Positions 49,570 through 60,159 are shown, counted from the first letter of the stretch. The stretch is 64,000 bases of DNA from Streptomyces thinghirensis (GCA_021502835.1 JAKFGP010000015.1:1-64000); one strand, 5' to 3'. Made by a program: numbers and translations. The notes: generated by a model not told the origin, from the letters alone.

Positions 49570-50894
49570 GTGAGCGACTCGGGCACGGCCAGGAGCGTCA
49601 CCGGCGAGGACGAGGTCGTCGACCTCTGCCGCGAGCTGATCCGGATCGACACCAGCAACTACGGCGACCACTCGGGTCCGGGCGAGCGCAAGGCGGCCGA
49701 GTACGTCGCCGAGAAGCTCGCCGAGGTCGGACTCGAACCGCGGATCTTCGAGTCCCACCCCGGACGCGCCTCCACGGTGGCCCGGATCGAGGGCGAGGAC
49801 CCGTCCCGGCCCGCGCCCTCATCCACGGCCACACCGACGTAGTCCCGGCCAACGCGGACGACTGGACCCATCACCCCTTCTCCGGCGAGATCGCGGACGG
49901 GTGTGTGTGGGGGCGCGGCGCGGTCGACATGAAGGACATGGACGCGATGACCCTCGCGGTCGTCCGCGACCGGCTGCGCAGCGGGCGCAAGCCTCCGCGC
50001 GACATCGTGCTGGCGTTCCTCGCGGACGAGGAGGCCGGCGGAACGTACGGCGCCAAGCACCTGGTGCGCAAGCACCCCGAGCTGTTCGAGGGCGTCAGCG
50101 AGGCGATCGGCGAGGTCGGCGGGTTCTCCTTCACGGTCAACGAGAAGCTGCGGCTCTACCTCGTCGAGACCGCCGAGAAGGGCATGCACTGGATGCGGCT
50201 CACCGTCGACGGCACGGCCGGGCACGGCTCGATGACCAACGACGACAACGCGATCACCGAGCTGTGCGAGGCCGTGGCCCGGCTCGGCCGGCACAAGTGG
50301 CCGGTCAGGGTCACCAAGACCGTACGGGCCTTCCTGGACGAGCTGTCCGACGCGCTCGGCACCGAACTCGACCCCGAGAACATGGAGGAGACCCTCGCCA
50401 AGCTCGGCGGCATCGCCCGGATGATCGGCACGACCCTGCGCAACTCGGCGGCGCCCACCCAGCTCGGCGCCGGCTACAAGGTCAACGTCATCCCCGGCCA
50501 GGCCACCGCGCACGTCGACGGACGCTTCCTGCCCGGCTACGAGGAGGAGTTCCTCGCCGACCTCGACCGCATCCTCGGCCCGCGCGTGCGGCGCGAGGAC
50601 GTGCACGCCGACAAGGCGCTGGAGACCGACTTCGACGGCCGGCTCGTCGACGCCATGCAGACCGCCCTGCGCGCCGAGGACCCGATCGCGCGCGCGGTGC
50701 CCTACATGCTCTCCGGCGGCACCGACGCCAAGTCCTTCGACGACCTCGGCATCCGCTGCTTCGGCTTCGCGCCGCTCAAGCTGCCGCCGGAGCTGGACTT
50801 CGCGGGCATGTTCCACGGAGTGGACGAGCGGGTGCCGGTGGAAGGGCTGCAGTTCGGCGTGCGGGTGCTCGACCGCTTCATCGACGCGTCCTGA
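49570..50894 (+). CDS. M20/M25/M40-family zinc metallopeptidase
   Basis: A cytoplasmic di-zinc peptidase/deacylase of about 440 residues. GTG 49570 follows GGGAGGA. VTGEDEVVDLCRELIRIDTS; LLIHGHTDVVPANADDWTHH with the first zinc His and Asp (one break near 49820); GRGAVDMKDMDAMTLAV with the bridging Asp; FLADEEAGGTYGAKHLVRKH with the catalytic Glu-Glu; TVDGTAGHGSMTNDDNA of the lid domain; and SGGTDAKSFDDLGIRCFGF with the late ligands. Nearly intact. The substrate class (acyl-amino acid or dipeptide) is unresolved. Confidence 0.92.
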
Positions 50895-51097
50895 TTCGTC
50901 GGCGGGCCCTGATTCGCCGACACGTCCGGATTGGCCCGATGAAACGTGACTTCCGCACGCGACGGTATTCGGCCGCGCGTGCGGGAGTCGACCGGGAAGA
51001 GTGAATGCGCTCATAAGCTCGTAGCCTCATTAGTTCCTCCTCGTTACAGGTGATGCGATCAGCAAGCTGGGATCGCGTTTGCCAACTAGGAGGAATA

Positions 51098-51331
51098 ATG
51101 TTCAAGAAGGTCGTCGCCGCCGCGGCTGCCACCGGCGGTCTGGTTCTCGCGGGCGCGGGCATGGCCGTCGCCGACTCCGGTGCCCAGGGTGCCGCCGTGC
51201 ACTCGCCCGGCGTCCTTTCCGGCAACGTCGTTCAGGTGCCCGTGCACGTCCCGGTGAACGTCTGCGGCAACACGGTCTCCGTGATCGGTCTGCTGAACCC
51301 CGCCTTCGGCAACGTCTGCATCAACAAGTGA
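51098..51331 (+). CDS. chpH: Short chaplin ChpH
   Basis: A 77-residue secreted amyloid-forming surface protein that coats aerial hyphae and spores. MFKKVVAAAAATGGLVLAGA then GMAVADS is the signal peptide. The mature chaplin domain is SPGVLSGNVVQVPVHVPVNV, CGNTVSVIGLLNPAFGNVCI and NK, with the two disulphide Cys (CGNT and NVC) and the hydrophobic VQVPVHVPVNV strand. AGGAGGA is 6 bases before ATG 51098. No break. In S. coelicolor it is transcribed with BldN sigma at aerial growth; no BldN-type promoter was recognised here. Confidence 0.97.
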   Translation: MFKKVVAAAAATGGLVLAGAGMAVADSGAQGAAVHSPGVLSGNVVQVPVHVPVNVCGNTVSVIGLLNPAFGNVCINK

Positions 51332-51365
51332 CGTTGTGCCTCGCCCCGTGAGGGTCTGAGTCCGC

Positions 51366-51400
51366 CGGCCCCGGAGCGCGCGCCACGCGCTCCGGGGCCG
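51366..51400 (+). terminator. Terminator after chpH
   Basis: CGGCCCCGGAGCGCG (51366-51380) pairs perfectly with CGCGCTCCGGGGCCG (51386-51400) around a 5-base loop. It lies 35 bases after the chpH stop. Confidence 0.85.
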
Positions 51401-51509
51401 ACGGCCTTGGAGCCCTTCGAGGGGCGGGGAACGACGGCGACGTCGGAATTCCCGGCGTTCTCGGCATTCTCGGTACTAGCGGGACTAGGGCAAGGCAGGG
51501 ATTCAGGAA

Positions 51510-52268
51510 ATGCGACAGGTCACCCGCAAGGGCCTATGACGATGGCGGCCGCCACCGGCGTGATCGCCGCCGCGGGCGGCACCGCCCACGCGGACTCGGG
51601 GGCGCACGGCTCGAGTTCGGGTTCGCCCGGCGTACTGTCCGGCAACACGGTGCAGGCACCGGTGCACGTGCCGGTGAACGTCTGCGGCAACACGGTCGAC
51701 GTCATCGGTGTCCTCAACCCGGCGATGGGCAACTCGTGCGCCAACCAGGGCGGCGGCGCGTCCGGCGGTTACGGCGACTCCGAGGGGCAGGGCGGCTCGC
51801 ACGCCGGCGGGCACGCCACCGACTCGCCCGGCGTCGGCTCCGGCAACCACGTGCAGGCGCCGATCCATGTGCCGGTGAACGTCTGCGGCAACAGCGTCGA
51901 CGTCGTCGGCGCCCTCAACCCGACCACCGGCAACGACTGTGGCAACGGCGGTGGCGGGGATCACTCGACGCCGCCCGGCGATGGCCACGAGACGCCGCCC
52001 GGGACCCGGCAACCCCGGAGACCCGGGTAATCCGGGAGACCCGGGGGAGCCCGGCACTCCGGGCAGCCTCGCCCGACTCGGGCGACGAGACGCCGGGGGC
52101 TCCTCGCACGTCAACCAGCCAGGCACCCAGACCGTCGCCCAGCCGCAGGGCGACGCGCAACTCGCGGAGACCGGCAGCGACCTCCCCCTGGGCCTCGCCC
52201 TGCCGGTGGGCGCGGGCGCGCTGCTCGCGGGCACGGTGCTCTACCGCAAGGCGCGCGCCTCGGCGTGA
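51510..52268 (+). CDS. chpC: Long chaplin ChpC, sortase substrate
   Basis: A cell-wall-anchored chaplin with two chaplin domains. MRQVTRKGLMTMAAATGVIA, then AAGGTAHADS is the signal. Domain one SPGVLSGNTVQAPVHVPVNV and CGNTVDVIGVLNPAMGNSC; domain two SPGVGSGNHVQAPIHVPVNV and CGNSVDVVGALNPTTGNDC, each with two Cys. A Pro/Gly-rich collagen-like stretch (GNPGDPGNPGDPGEPGTPGS) precedes the sorting signal LAETG, a hydrophobic helix and YRKARASA. About 250 residues. ATG 51510; breaks near 51535 and 52008. It probably anchors the short chaplins during aerial growth. Confidence 0.95.
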
Positions 52269-52300
52269 CGCCGCTCGGGCCGGGCGACCGGCACGTACAG

Positions 52301-52324
52301 CGGGCCCCGCACCGGCGGGGCCCG
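52301..52324. terminator. Terminator between chpC and DUF5703 gene
   Basis: CGGGCCCCGC-ACCG-GCGGGGCCCG is a perfect 10-base-arm hairpin between convergent genes and probably works both ways. Confidence 0.8.
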
Positions 52325-52388
52325 TTCCGTCTCCGGTTTCGTCACCCGCGCGTGGTCGAGCCCGGTCACCGGCTCACCAGTTACCGGC

Positions 52389-52577
52389 TCACCAGGTCGC
52401 GCGTACCTGGCGGATGATCCGCCGCCGCAGCCGCACCTTGCGGCTGCCGTCGCGCAGCAGGCTCAGGCGGTACAACTCCCAGTGTCCGTACTCGGCGTGG
52501 TCGGTCAGCAGACGTGTCGTCTCCTTGCGGGAAACCCCGCGCGGCAGGTACACGTCGACAAATTCGTATTCCGGCAT
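52389..52577 (-). CDS. DUF5703-family small protein
   Basis: 62 residues, unbroken: MPEYEFVDVYLPRGVSRKET, TRLLTDHAEYGHWELYRLSL and LRDGSRKVRLRRRIIRQVRA. The acidic-aromatic start with a basic C-terminus is conserved in Streptomyces homologues (from memory, SCO1673-like). No signal peptide or membrane segment. ATG 52577. Function unknown. Confidence 0.82.
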   Translation of the reverse strand: MPEYEFVDVYLPRGVSRKETTRLLTDHAEYGHWELYRLSLLRDGSRKVRLRRRIIRQVRATW

Positions 52578-52624
52578 CGCATCTATTGTGCGGGCTGGGG
52601 CCCGGTACGGATAGCGTCTGCACT

Positions 52625-53410
52625 ATGTCTGATGCTGCGCAGCCCACCGCTGCCGAGGTACGCGCCGCCGCCGAGGCGGTCAAGACCGCGCTCGACCGCC
52701 ACCTGGCCGCGGTCGAACGCCGGTCGGGGGAGGACGACCCGACCGTCTACGACGCGTTCAACCAGCTGGCCGCGGCCGCGGAGGCGTACGACGAACTGCT
52801 CTACGACCGTTACGACGAGGTCACCCCTTCGAGATCCCCGGCGCGGACGACTCGATGCCGCCGTACACGGGCCCCCGAGGAGCCCAGCGCACTGAGCGTC
52901 CTGATCCGCCGTGACTACGCCGTGGCCGAGCCGCAGCGGCTGATGGCCCAGGCCCGGCGGGTCGAGGCGGCGGACGACGAGGGGGGCGGGCGTCGAGGCC
53001 TCCGGCACGGTTCACGGGGCGCTCGGCCTCCTGTTCGGCGAGTTCGAGCCGGACGAGATCGCCTCCCGGCACAAGGAGTTCGGCCTGGAGGAGGGCGACT
53101 CCACGCTCTGGTGACGGCCGCGGACGAAGGCCGCCGAACCGGGCGAGTGGCTGGAGGCCCCCTTCGAACAGGCCGACCCGCAACGGGTGGTCTGCCGCTT
53201 CGACGTCAGCGCGGTGTTCGACGACGAGTTCGACGACGGCCTCGATGACGACGAGGACGACGCGGCCGGTGGCGGTGGCGTGCGGAGCTGGAGGAGGACC
53301 TCGACACGGACCTCGACACGGACGAGGACCTGGACGCGGACGAGGACCTCGACCCGCACGGGGACGAGGCCGACGACCGGGACGAGGACGGTGAGCGGGC
53401 GCGGCTGTAG
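52625..53410 (+). CDS. Hypothetical acidic protein with Asp/Glu repeat tail
   Basis: About 260 residues. MSDAAQPTAAEVRAAAEAVK, TALDRHLAAVERRSGEDDPT and YDAFNQLAAAAEAYDELLYD form an alpha-helical N-terminus; a middle part reads ALSVLIRRDYAVAEPQRLMA and HGALGLLFGEFEPDEIASRH. The C-terminal 70 residues are almost entirely Asp/Glu, including LDTDLDTDEDLDADEDLD. No known domain. ATG 52625. Five breaks. The protein looks cytoplasmic. A long perfect hairpin follows its stop. Confidence 0.75.
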
Positions 53411-53431
53411 GCGGGCCGCTGAACGGCACGA

Positions 53432-53476
53432 CGACGGCGGCGGTCACGGGGATTGTCCCCGTGACCGCCGCCGTCG
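53432..53476. terminator. Very long perfect hairpin terminator
   Basis: A 21-base stem (CGACGGCGGCGGTCACGGGG plus one pair) closes on a TTG loop with no mismatch. It lies between two convergent genes (stops at 53410 and 53551). Confidence 0.85.
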
Positions 53477-53550
53477 CATTCGCCCAGGCCGGTCCGGCAG
53501 GGCGCCTGGGCGAGGTGTCCGGGTTCACGCGGCCCGGTGTGCTCCCGGGG

Positions 53551-55895
53551 TCAGCCTTCCACCGGCACCTGCGGCGCGAGCAGCACCGGCAGACGGGTCG
53601 TGCGCGGCTTCGCCGGGACCTCGGCCACGGCACGGGGCAGCGCCTGCTCCACGCCGTGCACCGCGGACAGGTGGCGGGCGGCACGGCCGAACGCCGTGTA
53701 GATCCAGGGGCGGCTGAGGGCCTGCGCGGCATCGCCGGGCAGGACCACGACCACCGCCGGCCAACGGCCGCCCACCGCCTGGTGCGCGGTCCACCGCCGT
53801 CCCGTGCCTGCACGGACTGCTCCACCCGCTCCTTGGGTACGACGACGGCCTCGCCCGCGCACGACAGGTGCAGCCCGTCGGCGTCGGCCTTCACCACCCG
53901 GCCCGGCAGCGTACGGCCCGGCACGGGGAGTAGGCGACACGGTCCCCGGGGTCGAAGCCGCCGAAGCGGCCGGGGCCCGGGTTCAGCCGCTCCTTCAATG
54001 CGGCGTTGAGGGCCCGGGTGCCGCCGCGCCGCCGTGGCCCGGCGTGATCACCTGGGTCTCCTCGGTGGGGACGCCGATCGCGCGCGGCACCGAGTCCGCG
54101 ACGAGCTGGACGGTGCGGTGCACGGCCTCGCCCGCGTCCCGCACCGGCACGATCACGACCTCCTTGCCGGGCGCCTCCACCTGGCCCAGCTCTCCGATGC
54201 CGATGCCGGAGACCAGCTCCCCGAGCGGGCTCGGGTCCGGGCGCCGGGAGGCGGTCTGAGAGGCAGACGCGCGCCGCCAGCAGATCCGCGAAGACCCGCC
54301 CGGGCCCCACGGACCCCAGCACCGCAGGGTCCCCGGCCAGCACCAGCCGCGCCCCGTCCGGCAGCGACTCCGCCAGCAGGGCGCCCGCCTCGACGTCCAG
54401 CTGCGGCGCGGTCGAGCACGACCAGCAGATCGAGGTCCAGCGCACCGTCCGCGTCCCGCCCCGGCCCCTCGGCCCCGGCCAGCAACCTCGGCCAGGGTGA
54501 CGACGGCGGGACCGGCGGGGACGGAGACGTCCGGGGCGGTGGGAGCAGGAGGCTGTGGCGCGGACGACGGGTCGCCCAGCAGGGCGGCGAAGCGGTCGCG
54601 GCCGAGCGGTCCGGGTGCGGCGGCCCAGGCCCGCAGGCCCAGGGCGTGCGCGGTGTGCATCAGGGCCGCCGGTTCGGCAGGGACGCCTCCCCGCCGGTGT
54701 GCAGGACCAGCCCGTGGTCCGCGACGGCGCGGATCAGGTCGGCGGCGGACCCCTGCGCGGAGGCGGCGGCGCGCTCCCCAGTCCGCGCGCGGAACCATCC
54801 TGCTTCGGCGCCGAGTTGGCCAGCCGGGCCGAGGCCGTCGGCGAGGCTCTCCTCGGCGAGCGCGTACCGCTCCAGACCGACCAGGACCCGGACCGGGCGC
54901 TCCTCGTCCTCGTCCGTCCCCTCCGCCCCGCCCGCGGTGTCGTCCTGGCGGGCGCCGGTCTCCTCCAGGGCGTCCTCGGAGGCCAGCGCCTCGCCCTCCG
55001 CGAGTGTGCTCTGCACGGCGGCGTTGGGGTCCGGCACGCCGCGCTGGGCCAGCGTGGCCGTGAGCCGGGGGCAGCTCCAGGGCCGTGTGCCCGGCCAGGG
55101 CGGCCTGCTCCAGCAGCCACACCGTGACCGCGCGGCCGCGCCGCTCGTCGTCCGGGCCGCACGCCGCGCCCAGCAGCGCCCGGGCGAAGCCGTCGGCCTG
55201 TTCCGGCCGCACTCCGCCGACCCGGAGCAGCTGCCAGGTCGGCGCGCAGCGCCTCCTCCGCGCCCCCACCGAGGAGCGCGGCGGTTTGCGGTGCGAGCGT
55301 CTCGGGGGCGCCGCCCTCGGCCAGTACGCGCCGCACGGACTGGACGGTCTCCGGCGCGGGCCCAGTGGGTCCGGCGGTCGCCTCGGCCGGCGTCGGCCGA
55401 GGCTGTCGTACCGGTTCCGGGGCGGGACGGCGCGGGACGGGCTCGGGGTCGTCGACCCCGTGGCCGCCGGCTTCTCGCCGCTCCTCCACGGCCCTCACCG
55501 CGGCGAGCAGATCGGCGCGCCGTGCCGCTGAGTTGTCGGTACCGGCGTCGATCGGGGCCTGCTTCTCGGCCTTCCGCCGCTCGATCCGCTCCCGCACGAG
55601 CCGCTGAGCGGCCAGCCCGGCCTCGGCCTCGGAGACCTGAGCCGCCGCACCGCCGCCGTCCGCGCTCGCACCACCCGGCTGCCCGGCGGGCATCTCGTCC
55701 CCCGCGTCGCCGGCCTCCCCGGCAGCAGCCTCGGCGTCGGGAGCCCGGCCGTCGGCCGGCACCTCGGTCCCGTCGGCCGGTACCTCGCCCCCGGCGGCGT
55801 CCGGCTCGGCCCCGTTCGCGGTGCCCGGGGGTCTCGGCCCGGCGTCCACGGTGTCCGCGGTGTCCTCGAGAGGCGGGCTCGGGCTCTGTGCTCAC
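53551..55895 (-). CDS. RecD-like helix-hairpin-helix protein with degenerate helicase motifs
   Basis: About 770 residues. An acidic, disordered N-terminal region (roughly 130 residues) is followed by RecD2-like helical/HhH sequence: EALRADPWQLLRVGGVRPEQ, ADGFARALLGAACGPDDERR and TVWLLEQAALAGHTALELPA. The ATPase-like part reads LVVLDAPQLDVEAGALLAES, then LPDGARLVLAGDPAVLGSVG, PGRVFADLLAARV, VIVPVRDAGEAVHRTVQLVA and a UvrD_C_2-like end TAHQAVGGRWPAVVVVLPGD with RPWIYTAFGRAARHLSAVHG. Walker A is not visible, DEA(S/Q) reads DAPQ, and the GDPDQL motif reads GDPAVL. So it is probably not an active helicase. GTG 55895 overlaps the upstream AKR stop. More than ten breaks. Confidence 0.75.
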
Positions 55896-56876
55896 AGCGT
55901 GCTCCAGTCGTGATCGGGATAGCGGTGCACGGGCGTCGACACGTCGTCGAGAGCCCGGCAGATCTCGTCAGGAAGACTAAGGGTCTCCACTGACAACGCC
56001 GCCGTGAGCTGCTGCGCGTTGCGCGCGCCGACGATCGGGGCGACCACGCCGGGCCGGTCCCGGACCCAGGCCAGCGCCACCTGGAGCGGCGTCACCGCGA
56101 GCCCGTCCGCCGCCGTCGCCACCGCGTCCACGATGTGACCGGCCGTGTCGTCGAGGTAGGGCGCGACGAACGGGGCCAGGATCTCCGAGGCGCCGCGCGA
56201 GTCCGACGGCGTCGCGTCCTTGCGGTACTTGCCGGTGAGGACCCCGCGGCCCAGCGGCGAGGAGGGAGCAGACCGATCCCCCAGGTCCAGGGCGGCCGGC
56301 AGCACTCGCGCTCGATGCCCCGCTGGAGCAGCGAGTACTCCATCTGCGTGCTCGCCAGCCGGTTCCGCACGCCCGGCGCCGCCAGCTGCCAGGTCGCCGC
56401 CTTGGCCAGCTGCCAGCCGCAGAAGTTGGACACTCCCGCGTACCGGGCGCGTCCGCTGCTCACCGCCACGTCGAGGGCGTGCAGCGTCTCCTCCAGCGGC
56501 GTGTGCGGGTCGAAGGCGTGCAGGTGCCACACGTCGACGTGGTCCGTGCCGAGGCGGGCCAGCGAGGCGTCCAGCGCGGAGAGCAGGTGGGCGCGCGAAC
56601 CGTCGAAACGGCGGTCGGGATCCGGCACGCTGCCGGCCTTCGTGGAGATCACCAGGTCCCGACGCGGAACCAGGCCCTCCATGAGCCGCCCGAGCAGATA
56701 CTCGGACTCCCCGTCGCCGTACACGTCCGCGGTGTCGACGAGGGTCCCGCCCGCTTCCCAGAAGGTTTTCAGGAGGTCCGCGGCGTCATGCTCGTCGGTG
56801 TCCCGGCCCCAGGTCAGGTGCCGAGACCGATGCGGGACACGCGCAGGCCGGTGCGGCCGAGATGCCTCTGCTCCAT
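55892..56876 (-). CDS. Aldo/keto reductase
   Basis: An NADPH-dependent (alpha/beta)8-barrel reductase of about 325 residues. MEQRHLGRTGLRVSRIGLGT (break near 56820) then TLTWGRDTDEHDAADLL. The catalytic tetrad is present: Asp and Tyr in VDTADVYGDGESEYLLGRL, Lys in VISTKAGSVPD and His in VDVWHLHAFDP. Then GVSNFCGWQLAKAATWQLAA, EYSLLQRGIEREVLPAALDL, GRGVLTGKYRKDATP and PIVGARNAQQLTAALSV near the cofactor phosphate. End YPDHDWSTL. The stop overlaps the RecD-like start (GTGA), so the two are one unit. Confidence 0.9.
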
Positions 56877-56985
56877 GAACGCCGACATTACTGGCCACGG
56901 CTTGCGCTGTGGGGGCCTGGACAACCGAATTCCCGCGCTAAGGTCGGGGCCCAGAAGACGTTACTCATCAGTAAGGGAATCGGCC

Positions 56986-58044
56986 ATGCAGCTCGGGATC
57001 AACCTCGGCTACTGGGGTGCCGGAATGGACGCCGGACAACCTGGCCGTCGCCCAGGAGGCCGACCGGCTCGGTTACGCCGTCTGCTGGGCCGCCGAGGCC
57101 TACGGCTCCGACGCGGCCACCGTGCTCACCTGGGTCGCCGCCCAGACCGAGCGCATCGACGTGGGCTCGGCCATCTTCCAGATCCCGGCCCGGCAGCCCG
57201 CGATGACCGCGATGACGGCCGCCACCCTGGACTCCCTCTCCAAGGGCCGCTTCCGCCTCGGCCTCGGCGTCTCCGGACCGCAGGTCTCCGAGGGCTGGTA
57301 CGGCGTCAAGTTCGACAAGCCGCTGGCCCGCACGCGCGAGTACACGTCGAGATCGTGCGCAAGGCGATGACGCGGGAGCGGCTGTCGTACGAGGGACAGC
57401 ACTGGACGCTGCCGCTGCCCGGGGGCCCCGGCAAGCCGATCAAGCTGACCGTGCACCCGCAGCGCGAGCACATCCCCTCTACATCGCCGCGATCGGCCCG
57501 AAGAACCTGGAGCAGACCGGCGAGATCGCCGACGGCGCCCTGCTGATCTTCCCGTCCGCCGACCACCTGGAGGACACCGCGATCCGGCACCTGCGCGCCG
57601 GCGCGAGAAGGCGGGCAAGACCCTCGACGGCTTCGACGTCTGCCCGACCCTGCCGCTGGCCCTCGGCGACGACAAGGACGTCACGACGCTCGCCGACACC
57701 TTCCGGCCCTACACCGCGCTCCTACGTCGGCGGCATGGGCAGCCGCAAGCAGAACTTCTACAACCAGCTCGCCCAGCGCATGGGCTACGAGGCGGAGGCC
57801 GCCGAGATCCAGGACAAGTACCTGTCCGGCGACAAGCAGGGTGCCGGCGCGGCCGTCCCGCACGACCTGATCGACCGGACGACGCTGCTCGGTTCCGTGG
57901 ACCGCATCGCGGACCGGATGAAGGCCTCACGCCGCCGCCGGCGTCACCACGCTGACCCTCGCGCCCGCGGACTTCACCCTGGACGAGCGGCTCGCCGCGC
58001 TCCGCGCCGGCACGGAGGCCCTGGAGCGGGCCGGACTCGCGTAG
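56986..58044 (+). CDS. LLM-class F420-dependent oxidoreductase
   Basis: A luciferase-like monooxygenase fold using coenzyme F420. [140 protein letters not shown] and [20 protein letters not shown] match the family order. The end is ALERAGLA. About 350 residues. ATG 56986. Seven breaks. Substrate unknown. Confidence 0.9.
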
Positions 58045-58070
58045 GGAGCCAGGTCCGTCGGTAGGTTCTG

Positions 58071-58111
58071 CGGCCGTGGTGGGGGCTCGGGGGTCTTCCC
58101 CGCCACGGCCG
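58071..58111. terminator. Hairpin after the F420 oxidoreductase gene
   Basis: CGGCCGTGG (58071-58079) pairs with CCACGGCCG (58103-58111). A GGGG/CCCC pair extends the stem inside. Confidence 0.6.
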
Positions 58112-58289
58112 TCACGGATAACAACGCGCCCACGCGCGTGTGGTTACGCCTCCTCGCGTTCCCGGCCGTCCTTCTTTGGCTGAGTTGCCGCCCGTACCTG
58201 TTGCCGCCCCCTCATCTCCCGCACTTGACTCGGTCTTTGCGGAGTCTGCGGAACCTGCGCCACCTTGCAGAGGCAGAGAGGTGCCACCG

Positions 58290-59079
58290 ATGCTTTCGGC
58301 CAAGAGTCTGTTCCAGGAGATCGTCGACAACGACGAGTCGTTCCGTCTTTTCTGCTCCATCGCGGCCAGCGGCGAGTCGCAGGGCGGCTGGGAGAACGCG
58401 CGCATCGCGGCGCTCGTACCGGAGAGGCGAGCGCGCGCTCGCCCCGAAGATCACCCGGCACGGCGCGGACGAGGACAAGCACGGACGGATCTTTCACGCC
58501 CTGCTGAAGAAGCGCGGCCTCGAACCCGTCGCGGTGCCCCCCGAGACCGACTACACCATGCTCCTGGAGCGGCACGGCATCGGCCTCGCCCACGAGAAGC
58601 TCAAGGCCGACGCGCCCCTCACGGAACGGGACATCATCACCTACCTCGCGCACAGCAGGGTCACCGAGCAGCGCGCGGCCGAGCAGATGGCGATGCTCCT
58701 CAAGTACTTCGCGGACCACCCCGACCTGGGCCGGGCCGTCCGGATGATCTCGGCCGACGAGGACAACCACCTCGCCTACTCCCACGAGGAGCTGCTGCAG
58801 CTTCGCCGCCGCCGGACACGGCCGGTACATCCAGCGGACGCTGCGCGAGTGCGCGCTCGCCGAGATCCGCGTCCACCGGGACGTCAGCCTCGCGGTGATG
58901 GACCGTATGGGGCGCCTCCTCGGCTGGCCGCGCACCAGGTCGGCGATGCTCGCGGCGGGCATCCACGCGATGTACGCCTACGAGCGGCTGGCCGGCTGGC
59001 GCCGCATGGTGACGCTGCGGACACCCGGACGGCGCGACGCGCTGGGCGGTCCCGCCGCCGCGCCCCGGAGGTCGCCTGA
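58290..59079 (+). CDS. Ferritin-like di-iron domain protein
   Basis: About 260 residues, alpha-helical. MLSAKSLFQEIVDNDESFRL, FCSIAASGESQGGWENARIA, then the metal-type motif ITRHGADEDKHGRIFHALLK, LLERHGIGLAHEKLKADAPL, TERDIITYLAHSRVTEQRAA, VRMISADEDNHLAYSHEELL and a C-terminal helical part ECALAEIRVHRDVSLAVMDR. The two Glu-x-x-His-type pairs are the ferritin signature. ATG 58290 is chosen; GTG 58281 (VPPML) is the alternative. Breaks near 58425, 58805 and 59055. From memory, SCO1668-like. Confidence 0.82.
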
Positions 59080-59103
59080 CGGCCGACCGCGGGCCACCTG
59101 GCC

Positions 59104-60107
59104 CTACAGCCAGCCCCGGCGCTTGAACAGCCGGAACAGCAGCACCTCCAGAGCGGCCATCAGCACGATCACCGCCGGGTAGCCCCACTCCCAGTGCAGC
59201 TCCGGCATGTGGTCGAAGTTCATGCCGTAGACCCCGCGAGCATCGTGGGGACCGCCGCCATGGCCGCCCACGCGGGAGATCTTCCGCATGTCGTCGTTCT
59301 GCCGGACGCTCGTCTGCGCCAGGTGAGCCGACAGGATGTCCGAGACCAGCCGGTCCAGGCCCTCCACCGACTCGTTCACGCGCGTGAGGTGGTCGCTCAC
59401 GTCGCGGAAGAACGGCCGCGCCTTCTCGTTCACGAACGGCACCCCGGCGCCGAACGCCCCGTCCCCGCCAGCCGGGCCAGCGGCGGCGCCAGCGGGCCCG
59501 TCGCCCGGCGGAACTCCAGGACCTGCCGCTTGAAGGTGTAGATCCGGGACGCGGTGTGCCGCGCAGCCGCCGCCGTCCGGGGAGAACACCTCTGCCTCCA
59601 GCTCCTCCAGGTCGTTCTGCAGCTCGACGGCGACGTCCAGGTAGTGGTCGACGGCGGCGTCCGCTATCGCGTACAGCACCGCGGTGGGCCCCTTGCCGAG
59701 CAGCTCGGGCTCGTGCTCCAGTCGCTGCCGTACGGCCTTCAGCGGGGCGCCCTCGCCGTGCCGGACGACGACCACGAACGCGTCGCCCAGGAAGATCATG
59801 AGCTCGTCGGTGGAGACGGCGTCGCTCTCCGGCTCGTACACCACCGGCTCGGGGACGGCGAAGAGCGAGTCCTCGTACACCTCCAGCTTGGGCCGCTGGT
59901 GGGCCTTCAGGGCGTCCTCCACCGCCAGCGGATGCAGCCCGAACTCCTGGGTGACCAGGTCGAACTCGTCCTCCGTCGGTTCGTGCAGCCCGATCCAGAC
60001 GAAGCCGCCCGCGGTCCGCGCTCGCCGAGCGCGTCGGAGAAGTCCTCGGGTCCGTCCGTGCGGTGCCCGTCCCGGTAGATGGCACAGTCGACGATCACCG
60101 AACGCAT
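59104..60107 (-). CDS. corA: Magnesium/cobalt transport protein CorA
   Basis: Pentameric divalent-cation channel. MRSVIVDCAIYRDGHRTDGP, GGFVWIGLHEPTEDEFDLVT, LHPLAVEDALKAHQRPKLEV, VYEDSLFAVLKPVVYEPESD, then the long helix SDHLTRVNESVEGLDRLVSD and the signature YGMNFDHMPEL with the GMN selectivity filter before the last membrane helix. End LFRLFKRRGWL. About 335 residues. ATG 60107. Six breaks. Divergent from the phosphatase gene. Confidence 0.92.
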
Positions 60108-60159
60108 TCTCCCTTCGCCCCGGCGCCCTCGCACCGCGCCGTACGCCTACCCCGGCCGC

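Noticed and set aside
54034..55980. Long plus-strand open frame opposite the RecD-like gene
   Set aside because: Its Arg/Ala/Pro composition is that of an antisense shadow; the minus strand carries the homology.
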